Shown here piece after piece: positions 23,701-35,700 of a DNA stretch of 64,000 bases. Below the pieces are notes generated by a model. It searched no databases and was not told the DNA's origin. It saw only the letters and a program-made list of their open reading frames with translations. This stretch comes from Casuarius casuarius (Eukaryota > Chordata > Aves > Casuariiformes > Casuariidae), in assembly GCA_003342895.1 (NCBI GenBank), contig PTFA01000400.1, positions 494,619 to 558,618 of the forward strand. Direction: 5' to 3'. How positions within the stretch are numbered: position 1 is the first letter of the stretch; every line of letters starts with the position of its first letter. Made by a program: the position numbers and the translations under genes.

Positions 23701-26700
23701 TTCAGCCCCTTTCCCTCTTATAATTACATTTGTCACATCATGTTACAAATGAGTTGTTGGATCTTTGTTGCTGAAATAGTCCTCCCGTGTAATCGGTGCA
23801 GGTCTCTGCCCTGGTTCTATAACACAAATAATAATCGGGTTTTGTATCTCTTTATGCTGTCGGTGTCCAAATGCTTTGACTGAACAGTGAGTCGCTAAGC
23901 ATGGGCAGTATTACTGCACGTAGAAAGTGCGTGGCTGAAGTTCTCAGATTTGGAGGATGAGAAATCCATAGTATTGTGGGAGGAGGGGGGAGTTGCCTTA
24001 TGTAAGTATTTTCTTTCTTAGGGGCTACAAAACTTCATGGAATGTAGATATAGTTGATTGCTATAATTGATTGTTGAGTGGAGAAAATACATCACCCTCT
24101 GACCTTGCTCACCAGCAGGAATGAGATGTATTTTGAGACAAAAGAGTAATGGGACTTAAGTAAGGAAAAAAGGCTTAAGTGGAATTATGAATATGTCCAT
24201 GGGTTTCCTGCCTCAGGTTTTGCTAATCTCCCTTAATTTTTTTCCCCTCCCTTTTGTTCCCAGGGACTATTGCACTGGGGCTCTCTTTTTTTGCTAAAAG
24301 GTGTTGCATACTGCTGGGCGCTCTGTTTTCCTTGGATCCCACAACCGAAAGTTTCTCTGGAATGGTCCTGCGGCTATTTTTCTAATGGTGCTTGATCTCT
24401 TTTCTTTTGCAGGACACTTTGGTATAAATCCCTCTTATAACACATGTAATAATCTGATGTTGATAAACAGTAAATTGAAGAATTTCTTCCTTCTGTGTCT
24501 TTTGTGGCATAGAGAAATCCTCAAAACCCACAAAATTAGCACTGATCATGCTTCCTACCTGTCACTACTTAAGTGCAGAATGATCTGAAGATTAAAATTA
24601 TTTTAAAAAGTAATCCAACAGTTTAGAATAATTTTAAGTGCTTTTGTCAACAAATATATACAGGAAAAGGTAATTTTAAACACGGTGAGGTTTTTTCTTG
24701 ATTACCACAGTGACTGAATATGCATAATATATAAAAGTGATATTCTCTCTGCATTTGTACTGCGTATGAGCGTGTTTATAGAGCTCTGTAAAGGAGACGG
24801 TGTGTGCGGATGTCTCTCTCAGCTTTCATCTTCTACCTCGATAAAAACACTGGAGTCTCCCTGCTTGTGCACGCCGAGACGCTGTGCTCGTGCTTGCTGG
24901 CTTTTTGCTGTCCAGAAGGGGTAAATCCACTTGCACGTTTTGCGTCGGATTGCTTCCATGTGTGTTGGACGCATGTACGAGCTTGTAACTGGTGGCTAAA
25001 TGTGAACTGCAAACATTTGTCTTGACGAAACAGTTCCAGAAAATATGGTATTGTCAGTACCTTCGGGACGAGGTTCTCCGGTGTCTAAGTTCATGGTACC
25101 TAACTGTGTGTCTGAAGCAGATTTTGATCATGTGGTGTGAGTGCGTGCAGCTGGCAAGATCATTCTGTATTTGGGAGGTACACGATTCCTCAATATCGAA
25201 GCAAGTATGCCCAGCACTAGTAGCAAATATCGTTTCTTGGCAGTCACGTATTTGCCACTATCTTTGATATGATGCACTTGAACAGTGGCACGTTGGCCTC
25301 TGTGACAAAGGAGCCATGTGACAATAAGCCCCACAGCGAACCAGTTTTCCATCTTTTTGTCTTACTGACCGGTTCATCTTTGCAAAAGTTTTAGAAAATT
25401 GGTTGACTCTGCTTAGTCTTTAAACTGGCTTGAGTCATCTCTTCCAGGAAAATCCTGCGTAACCAGCTGTGGCTGTTACTGAGTGTTGCTCCATAAATGC
25501 TAGCTGCTGATTGCAAGCAGTCCAGCGCAAGTGTCTTGTACCAGCACTCCTATTACTTTTGCCTTAACATGAGATATCAATTGTTTTAGGCAAGTGTTAC
25601 ACTTTGCAGCTTTATCAGAAAATAGCATTTGATTTTTCACAAAACCCAGTACAATCTTTGTAGAAAAATTCACAAAGCGTAGGTGATGATATCTAGCTGC
25701 ACTCGTAAGACTGGAAGAATCCCGGTGCCTAACCTAGAAAGCTGCTATCATTCTTTGAATGAATTTGCCTGTGTCATGGGAGACGCGATCCCTGCTCACA
25801 TGGTGACATTGCCACGTCACTTCTGAGACCTCAACCTCAGAATGGCTTGAATGTAATTTTTGCTTTGATGCTTTCTTTCAGAAAAAATGGAGCAGCAGCA
25901 CTTCTTGAACGGGGTGGTGAAGCCTGCTCTTTTAGCAGAATGTATAGCAGACTTTGTCTCATCTACATAATGCTGCAGGACTGCAGAAGGGGGTTTGGGG
26001 ATTTGTTTCCCATGCGTGTGGGCGCTGGGGTTTTGAGTCATACATTTGAACTAGGCTGCTCGCAGGGGCTCAGTTAAAAATTTAACCCACAACTAACTGG
26101 GATGTCCGGAGACCTGTCCATTGGAACGCAATGACCTGAACCATTGGTAGGTGCTGCAAATGAGGCTGCTCCCTGTTGAAGAGGCGCTGCAGCCGGGCTC
26201 GGGAAGCATACTGATGTGGTGTGCTGGAGATGCATGCTGAGTGTGTGATTTTCAGCGTTCAGTGCCTACATTGTTAGATAAGCGGATTAGAAAACATTGC
26301 ATAAAGTGGCATTGCAGGGGGCTGTCTTTATACCTGCTACTTGCCTTGTTTTGCAAACCCTGATTTCACAGCGGAACCCATTCAGAGCTTGCGCTAAGAT
26401 TGTTCACATGTATTGGCCTTTTTAAGAATCAAGGGGTCACAGTTTCAGATTCACTTAATTCTCAACGCAGTGATATTTTCCTTTGGGGATCAGGGCTGGT
26501 CGCAGGCATATGGGTTTTCTTAATCTAAACTCCGTTACTCTTCGAGATGAATGTCTGGGGCAGAGTTAGCTCCTAGCTTCTTGGAAAGCAGTTGGGTTCA
26601 CTTTCTCTACTTTGTGGTGGGTTAAAGAGCTCCCGTGTAATTTCCCGCTCCTTAACTCTCCAAAGTGCCACGTTTGCAGGCAGAAACCGTTTGTCTGAAG

Positions 26701-29700
26701 TTTACGCACGTGAACCCGGGCTCGTCAGGCCCACTTGCAAAGGAATAATGAGAAACTCGAGTTCAGGGGAAATATCTTCGGGTCTTTCTGGTTACAGAGA
26801 GAATTTGCCAGATGAGATCCCCGGTCAGTGCTGCCATTTGAAGGTGTTCACTCCCCCAGTCCCCGGCCAGGCCGAGCAGCTGGGCTGCCTGCTGCAGAGG
26901 CTGCTCGAGCTGTGGGGCAAGCAGTGCTTTCCCGGGAAGCTGCTCACTGAGCGCTGCCGGAGCGCTGAGGCAGCCTGTCAAGCGTGGTTTTTGAAAGGCC
27001 CTGGTTTCCCATCCAAAGGGGTCATCGATGCCTGAAGCACGGTGGCTCCAAGGCGTCCTGCAGCCCGGGGCTCTGCGGCAGGGCGGGCAGGGCAGAGCAG
27101 TGCCGGCTGGGGGGGAGCGGGGGTCCGGCCTTCTGCAGGGGGGCTGCGCTCTTCCCATCTGCACGGGCTAACTTTGAAATTCCTCAAAAGTCTGGGTTTT
27201 CAGGGATGGTTTTCACTCTCCCCAGTTCTGTTCACACTTTAAGAACAGAGCAAAAATCGGATGGTTTGTTGAGAAAGTAGGGAGCCGAAAATAAATAAAA
27301 TAATTTAATCTCGTTTGGTCTGTTGGTTATTGACTCTTTAAAACTGCGCTGAATTCTGGTCTTGGAGCTCTGTCAAAGGATTTTTGACTTTCAGCACGTG
27401 CGGTTACCGCAGATAACCGCGGTCTTTGGCTAACGTCTTGCCGGGTTTCGTCCCTCTGCGCTCTCGTCTGCAGGGACACGTGTGACAACCGCATGACCTG
27501 CTCCACCAGCTCCGCTTCCAGCCTCGACACCAGTGCCCAGTTCCAGGAGAATAACGGGCAAACGCAGAACACCAGATGGGACGAGCAGCAGAAAGTATTT
27601 GCCCTAGAGCAGATCTGTGGTGTCTTTAGAGTGGACCTGGGACAAATGAGGTCCCTTCGCCTTTTCTTTAGGTAAGATATCGATTTCTTTTGTTCTCTAG
27701 AGTTTTCTGATGTTTATCCCAGTGACGTTTGTACGTACTCTGAGTCGGTGTGAGCTGGGCCCCGCGGAGACAGATGGCTTCCCCAGTTCTGTTTGGACAT
27801 GATTCCCTGATGGTTGTCTCCAGGAATGCAGGAGTGAGCCTTCTCAAGGAGAGCCCCTAATTACAGTTTCGAGGTCTAAAGGAACTTTTTTCCCTAGTAA
27901 GGTGAAGATGCTGATATTGGTCTTAGTTGTCTTGCAAAAAATATTTAAAATAACGTGAGGGTGTGGAAAGCATCTCTTTATCTACACTACCTTCTCCATT
28001 GCCTGCCCCTCACTGGGCTTCTCTAGGGTCTTACTGCTCTTAACCTCTTAAATTAACTTTCAATTTATTAAAAAAGATATTAAAAACACTTTTAACTCTC
28101 AGTTTTTACTCTTACTCCCTACTTCTTTAGAGAATGCGGTGTGCAACCAAGTCCACACATCCCCAGGAGCTGACTGTGGGTGCTGTGTCGCTGTTGCTGG
28201 GATAGATTTCTTGCTCCTTTTGTTCTCCAGGGAAGACAAAATTTAATTCCTTCACGTCATGGAAGGGGAAGGGAGTGCTGTTACCAGGCACGAGTGAAGC
28301 TTCTTGAGGGAAGCAAACTCAGAAGGATCCTGTGGTCGTTGTGGCCGTGTCCTGAGCTATAAAATTGTTTCTGCTCCCTGTTTTAAGGGACAACTTAGTG
28401 CTACACGTTCTGATAATTTGCTTTCCTTTCTCATCTAATGTGCCCCCTTCCAGCTGTGCCTCTAGTTGCCCTGGGCAATAAATTTGGGTTGATCTCGTGC
28501 CCTTGGTTTGTCCTGCAGCGACGAGGCCTGCACCTGTGGACAGCTGGTTGTCGCGAGCAGGGAGAGTCAATACAAGATCTTCCATTTTCACCACGGTGGC
28601 CTGGATAAACTGTCGGAGGTGTTTCAGCAATGGAAGTACTGCACCGAGACCCACCTCAGAGACCAGGTACCTGAGCAAGGTTCACCAGGTGAAGACAGGG
28701 CTTTTCAGTGCGTGTGTCGCACTCATGCTTTTAGCCAGGGCGGTGCGTTGGAGGAGTAAAGTTAGGAGCTCATGTCACCAAGTCAGGCAGAAAGCTGCAG
28801 CGTGCTGGATGTTGTTTAGGATACAGCCGCAAGTCAGATGCAAGATCTGGGTTGTACTTGCTTATCCTCATCCGTTCCTGTTCTCCCTGTGGAATACGGG
28901 GGAAGATAATCCGGAAAACTTGCTTGGCTGGTTATTTTGCTAGATATGGTAACCAGACAGGTCAGCGCTCTGCTCTGGGCGTGTAAGGCGGCTGGGAGAT
29001 CTACGGTGCCGGGTCTGAAATTCTGTCCGAGTCTTTCATCCATTTTGTGAAGCATAGCACAGCGCATTCGAAAGTGTTTTGACAAGGCATCTTGCCATAT
29101 TTTGTTCAATCTACATACAAATGTGATAAGAGCTCTTTAATTATCTGTTTAAGATACTGTATGTGCTTATTAGAAACAGCGATTTTTAAATTTCCATCCT
29201 TCCCACAGAGCCCCCTGCTGCTTTTCTTATTATGGTCGCATGGGCTCACTTTTTGCATTGAACAACCTTTGATTTTTAAATTAAATGTCAGCTGCAGTCT
29301 TGCACTGGGATCATGAGTGCCCTTAGAGAGCCTGGCAGCGCAGTTCCCTGCCTGCCGAACAGCAATCCCTTTGTATATGGCCAATCATATGTAATTTATT
29401 GCAGGCATTCCTGGCAGGGTGAAGTTTTGCTGTAAGCAGCATTAATTCAGTTTCAGGTCAGGGATAAGATTGGGGGAGGAATGGAAATAATTTTTTTTCT
29501 TTTTGTAAGATGAAGCTGTTTTGTGTGTACTCAGATTTTTAATTATTCTAATCACTCTTGCTATTGTAATGGTTATAATTTGAAAAAAAAAAAAAGAAAA
29601 AAAAACCCTTCCCAAGTACTGCGCCTTGGTGCTTAATCCTACGAGAACCATGCAAAAAGGTTTTCCTGCTCTGAAAGCTGCTGGTTTCGAACTCTGCTGC

Positions 29701-32700
29701 TATCTGTGGCTGCTGCCTCCAGTTTTGGTTCTGTTTTTTCGTTTTCCCCCGTTCAGCAGCTTACGGATGAGAAGACGTGTATGCAGTTCTCCATCCGTCG
29801 TCCCAAGTTGCCGTCCTCAGAGACCCATCCGGAGGAGAACGCGTACAAGCGCCTCGACGTCTCTGCCTGGCTCCATCACCTCAATGAATCCGGACAGGTG
29901 GAAGAAGAGTACAAGCTGCAGAAGGTGAGCGGGGCGGCTGCGCCTCTTCCGACCTGTTCTCTCTTGCCGCAGAGTGCGAGTCCCCAGGTGGAAGCTGGGA
30001 TCGTTTGCTTTCGTGCTGGGGCAGGCAGTGGGTGTTTGGGAGTATAAAGACTTGCTTATAGTGCCTGGCTGGAGGTCTTGCTGGGACTGCAGATGAGTCT
30101 GCTACGGACAGAACAGTGGAGCAACACCTTTCGGGCTGCGGAGAGTGAGCTGTCCTGCTTCTGCTGCCCTGTGGAAGTACTAGACCAAAGTGTCCAGTGC
30201 TAGATGCGTTTGCAAAATGCAGTACGAACAAATCAAAGAAAGGAAAATTGAGATTACTGTATGGAAATAATTCAGGAATTGCAGGGGAGCACTGGGTCCA
30301 AGTCCTGAGAGAGAAGTTTGCAGTGAAATGCAGTGTCTCCAAGAATTGGGGATTAAGCCGTGACATGAGAACGACACGTTAATCATAGAGCCTCTCCAGG
30401 GGGGGTTATTGACATTGAAATGAGCCCGATTTGTGTCTCGTCTGGGAATAGAAGGCCAGCACTTTCCCTCTAAACATGTGCAAATTGCGGGAGCTTGAAT
30501 CAAGGCGTCACTTGTCAGGAAAGAACTGCAAAGCCACCAAAGCATAGTAGCAGGCAGTTTCTTGTTGCTGTGTTTGGGAATGTTAAATCTGTACCAGTCA
30601 TAACTTTTGCTCCTTCTTCCAGGCCATTTTCTTTGGTGGGATTGATATTTCCATCCGTGGGGAAGTGTGGCCCTTTTTGCTGCACTACTACAGCTATGAG
30701 TCCACCTCTGAAGAGAGGGAGGCCCTGAGGATGCAGAAGAGGAAAGAATACTTTGAGATCCAGGAGAAAAGGTAACAGACCAGCTTCATCCTCTGCCGCT
30801 CATCTCTCCTTAGGCCTTACGTGACATTAATGCCACTACTGATTTACAGAGTCTGTGCCTCCCTCTTTTCAGGAGAAGCTGATAGAGTATGGAAGTGAGA
30901 GGGATGGATAAAGGAGGTGTTATCAGGTATAGCTGACTTTTTGAGGATCTGGAGCTAATACTGTATAACTCGAATGTTATGTTACTTGGGTTCTTGAAAC
31001 AGGCTTGCCTGTACCACGTAGGAAAGCTTACCTCACGGGCAAGACTAGCAGCTTAACTGTTTGGTTTAGCTCATTGAAGATGGAAAGGAGATCTTACATA
31101 TCTTTATAAATATATCTGGATGTAAAAATAGGGAAGAAAAAGGGAGGTCTAATTCAAGGAAATTATTGCTGCAGAACTGTGAGTTTTAAACTAGTTGTGG
31201 GTAGATTTAAGCTGAAGAAAGATATTATTATTAATTAGGAGATATTCTAAACACTGAGTGCTGAGTTCTGGAGTGCCACCCACAAGGACTAGTGGAGAGT
31301 GGAGGGTCTGGCTGTTCCTGAAGTGGAGCCTGACCAATTTATCACAGGAAACACATCATGTCATCCCACTTATAATCGAGGAGGTTCCTTCTAGTAATCC
31401 ATTTGGACAGAAAATGTGCTGTTCTAGACAGACCTGCTTGTCTGGTGTTCTGGTGATGAGAAATCTCTGCAGAAAGATTAGTTTCTCTCTCAGATCTAAA
31501 GCTGAAATAAGGCTATTTGTTCCTTGTGGCAATCATATTCGCATTGTGGCAACATACTCACGTTGCTGCTCTATTTTCAGACTGTCAATGACTCCAGACG
31601 AACACAAGGATTTCTGGCGTAAAGTACAGTTCACAGTAGATAAAGACGTCGTGAGGACTGACCGCAGCAACCAGTTCTTTCGAGGGGAGGGCAATCCAAA
31701 TGTGGAAACTATGAGGTGATGTGTCTGATTCTAGTCTCCCAGACAAAGTTTCCTACTGAATATACAGAAAACTCAGAAAGCCCCTCTGGCCCAGGAGTGT
31801 GGTGCCTAGGCCCCTGCCTTAGGAATGCCGCAGAATGTCCTGCATGTAGTGTCCAGTACCAAATGATGCAGAAACGAGCACTTCATCCCCCGTGTTTTCG
31901 CTGCTTCTTTAGCTGTTTACTTCTTGATATAATAACCTTGCTCCCATCACCCAGCTTCCATGTACGTGTAAACATATAAGAAGTGTGAGCCTCCTGCAGC
32001 TGTGGGAGAGTAATGGGTGCTGTAGCAGGGCCATGGACACTTGCTTGGGTCTGTGGTTCTCCCTCATGGGGTCGAGGACCAGCATTGCACAGCCTGCTTC
32101 ATGGATGTGTGACCTTGTAAACGCTGCACTGGGACACTGGAGCATGCCTAGGAAATAGTTGGATTTTGCCTAACAATGGGGCTTGGAGACTCAGGATTTG
32201 GTGGGTAAGCATCATTTCCTCTTTCTCCTGGGTCCTTCTGCTTTCTGTCACCTTAACCTTTTAAATTCTTATTTTCTTTTTATATTTTGGTGTCTGTGTA
32301 TGCAAAATCTTCTCCTGGAGTTTATCTCATTGGATTGATGTTTGCAGTAGGGATTATCCATCTGCGTGAAGGCAGCTTAAAATAGGATAGTGTGCCTTCA
32401 TAGCTGAGATGAACCATGCTGCTTGTGCCTACTGCACTGCTCCCAGTGGGCTGGCCCACAGTTTGGAAAAGAGGAGCCTAAGGAGTTCTGCTCAAATCCA
32501 TTGTCTTAGACTGCTGTTCGCTATTCAGAATTCTTGTCATTCATCCAGGAGCCTCTCTGGACTGATGCAAAATGTTGTAATCCTGGGTCTGGGCTTTGGC
32601 CATGCTGCCAGCATATGGCAGATTCCAGTCCCATATACTGTTAGTGTGTCTCTATTACGCTTCTAGAGTGAGTTAGGGAAAGCAGTTCTGTGGTATGCAA

Positions 32701-35700
32701 CGTGCTCTACAGGTGCGCATAAGATCCCATGTGTCTGTCTTATAAATCCCATGCCTCTGTGGCTGTAATTGCATGTTAATCTTTTAGATGGCAGGAGTGA
32801 ACTATTGCTTTTCTGCACTTTGTCTAACGCAGCCTGTGTGGTGGGAGTAGGGGGTAGGATGGGAAGAGTACTGAGCTCAGCTGTGATGTGCCCTCTCTGC
32901 GTCTCACCTCTCCGCTTGAATGTCTTCTCCAGGAGGATCTTGCTGAACTATGCAGTGTTTAACCCGACAATTGGATACTCCCAAGGGATGTCTGACCTGG
33001 TTGCCCCGATCCTGGCAGAGGTCCTAGATGAGTCGGATACTTTCTGGTGCTTTGTGGGACTGATGCAGAATACGATCTTCTTCAGCTCACCCCGGGATGA
33101 GGATATGGAGAAACAGCTGGTGAGGCTGAGTGCAGAGCTCGGTTTTGTCATGTCTTTAACTTCTCTTCTCCCTGCTCAAATCAGAAGAATGCCATGAAGC
33201 AGTTACCTAGGCTGCTGCTGTGGGCTGCAGCGTACAGAGTCACATCCCAAAGTCGCAAACGCCTGATGGATAAAGTGAATCCTGCGTGACTGGGGCACTC
33301 TAGAGGCAGTTATAGCCAATAAGGTGTCACATTAAAGTTATTTTGGCCACGCTGAAGGATGCTGATGCAAGGAGTCGTTTATGATCAGATGCATTTAGGA
33401 TGTTGGTTGCTTATTCTTCGCACTTCTCTCAGACAACGAAGACTCATTGGTTGGTTTCTTTTCCTGATTCTGGGACATTTAATGTGAATGGGGCAGAGGA
33501 GGTGATTGAGCTGCAACACTCTTTCTTGGTGGGCTTTTTTGAAGGTCTTAACATTTTTAATAGAATTTTTATGATGTCCAAAAAAAATAGGAGCATTTCA
33601 GATTGCAACATTAATGTCCATTCTTTTCTAGTTAAGGTCCTGGAAAATCCATTCTAAACACAATCTAGAACAATCCTGTCCTGGTCATGATGCCACCAAT
33701 TTAAAGTGGTGAATTTGTAGTGGAGACCTTATGGGATGTTGCTGGTGATGTGCAGTTTGTTAATGTACAGATAAAGCATACCTTTATGGTCAGACTTTCC
33801 AAAATCACTTACATATTGCTCAGCATCTAGTGAAATGAAATATTGCCAGAGATAGCTATGTACTNNNNNNNNNNNNNNNNNNNNNNNNNNNNNNGTTTTT
33901 AAGGCTATAGCTCTACGCTGCCTTCCTCAGCCTGAAAGCTCTATGCTGCCTTCCTCAGCCTGAAGCTCTTCTCTTCTTTCTTTTCACAACATAGCTGTCG
34001 TGGGATTTTCTTTTCACTCTCCCTCCTTCCTTGTGAAACAGCCACAGTGGCCTATGAGCTCTGCCTGTTAATGATAGACCCAAGTGTGCTCTTGGTTGTG
34101 CTGTGTTAACCAGGCTGTGAACAGGCCAAAATGTAAAGCTTTTTGTGAAAGAGGAGACCTGTGGCCTGCTCTGCGGGAGCCCGCAGTGGGCATGCCCTGC
34201 CAGGGGCTCCCCGGGACGGAGAGTGTGGTGGGTGATGGCGGTGTGAGTCCTTGTGCACAAGGCAGTGGCTCAGCTGAGAGCATCTTTTGCAGATGTACCT
34301 GCGAGAGCTGCTACGGCTTATGCACCCACGCTTCTACCAGCACCTGCTTTCCTTGGGAGAGGATGGCCTGCAGATGCTTTTCTGTCACCGTTGGATCCTC
34401 CTCTGTTTTAAACGTGAATTTCCAGATGCTGAGGCTTTGCGCATGTGGGAAGCATGCTGGGCTCACTATCAGGTTAGACAGCTGGAGACAACCGCACTGG
34501 GCAACAGCGTGCCCCTTGCTGAGTCCTCACCATCTCAGCAAGCGCTGCAGCATTTCCTTAGAGGCTCTTAGTAGCGATGTATCCAGAATGAGTTTCATTG
34601 CAGGTATTCCCTTTCCCGCAGTACTTTCTTAGCTGAGACTGTGACAGCATGGTTTACTGTCAGTGGTGTTCTGGTTTGATTTGCTGCTGCTTACCTTGAA
34701 GGAAACTAAAATTGATACAAATTGCACCTTGAGTGGCCTCATTACAGAATTCTGGGGCTCATGGACCGATCAGCTCAAAAGGTCCCTGCTTTGTGTAAAA
34801 CACTTTGTTTGCCTGAGTACTGAACTCCCCAAGTATTCTGAGCATTTGCAGAACCTGGCTTTCTGGTCTCCTGCAAGGGTAGCGATAGGGCTGGGTGACA
34901 AGGAGAGTGTTCTGCCTATGAACGGGCTCCTTTCTCGCCTACTTTGGTGAGCACCACAGCACTGACACCTGAAAGGTCGTGTTCAGCAGCCGTCATTACT
35001 GGTTGGCGTTTTCCTGCAGAATCGTCCCTGTGAGATGTCATGGGGAGATGGGCAGATATGTAACTATCAAAGAGGTTTGTCTATGGAGCAGGAAGATGGA
35101 GGCCTATTTGTCCTATCTGGGGATGTCTGGGCTTCAAAAAGAGGCTTTTCAGAAAGTGCTGAACGTTCACTTCTGAAGTTCAGACTTCTCTTAAACAGCT
35201 GGAAAATGTCTTCCCAAAATCACTAGTCAGCTTTGAAACCTGTGGTCCAAACCTTGCTCCCGTGCTTTAAAGGCAACAGACTGACTCAGCTGTGATTCAG
35301 AATTCACCAGTAATTCACTTTCTGAATGTGACTAGGCTAAACTAGAAAGAGATACTACTCTCTTAAAGCAAAATCTCTGCTAAGGACGTGTGTGTGGAGG
35401 GTGGGGAGGTTAAGTCAGACCTCTGCATCCACCTGCTGTAATCCAGCCCCTGTTTTCTCATTGCAGACTGACTATTTCCACCTCTTTATCTGTGTGGCCA
35501 TAGTGGTGATTTACGGGGATGACGTCATTGAACAACAGCTGGCCACTGACCAGATGCTGCTGCATTTCGGCAACCTGGCTATGCACATGAACGGAGAACT
35601 TGTACTCAGGAAGGTAAATGCCTGTGTGCGGATGAGGGCCAAGTCTCTGGCCCAAGAGATGAGGCAGATCCTCAAGAAAATAAGAGACTGATGCTAAATC

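Larger units (their letters stand above)
13467..27473 (+). other. TBC1D16 second coding-region intron (14.0 kb)
   Basis: The longest intron of the gene. I see no coding exon and no recognisable transposable element. It is a mosaic of GC-rich islands (about 15.7-16.4, 18.99-19.44, 21.43-22.05 and 26.8-27.15 kb) and AT-rich blocks (about 17.76-17.93, 19.62-19.92, 20.65-21.38 and 24.55-24.75 kb) dense in TAAT, GATAA and AATAAA-like words. A 17-base tandem duplication lies at 18737-18770 and a 15-base palindrome at 22134. Many short open frames in the GC islands reflect CpG richness only. Enhancer or alternative-promoter content is likely (inference). Confidence 0.75.
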
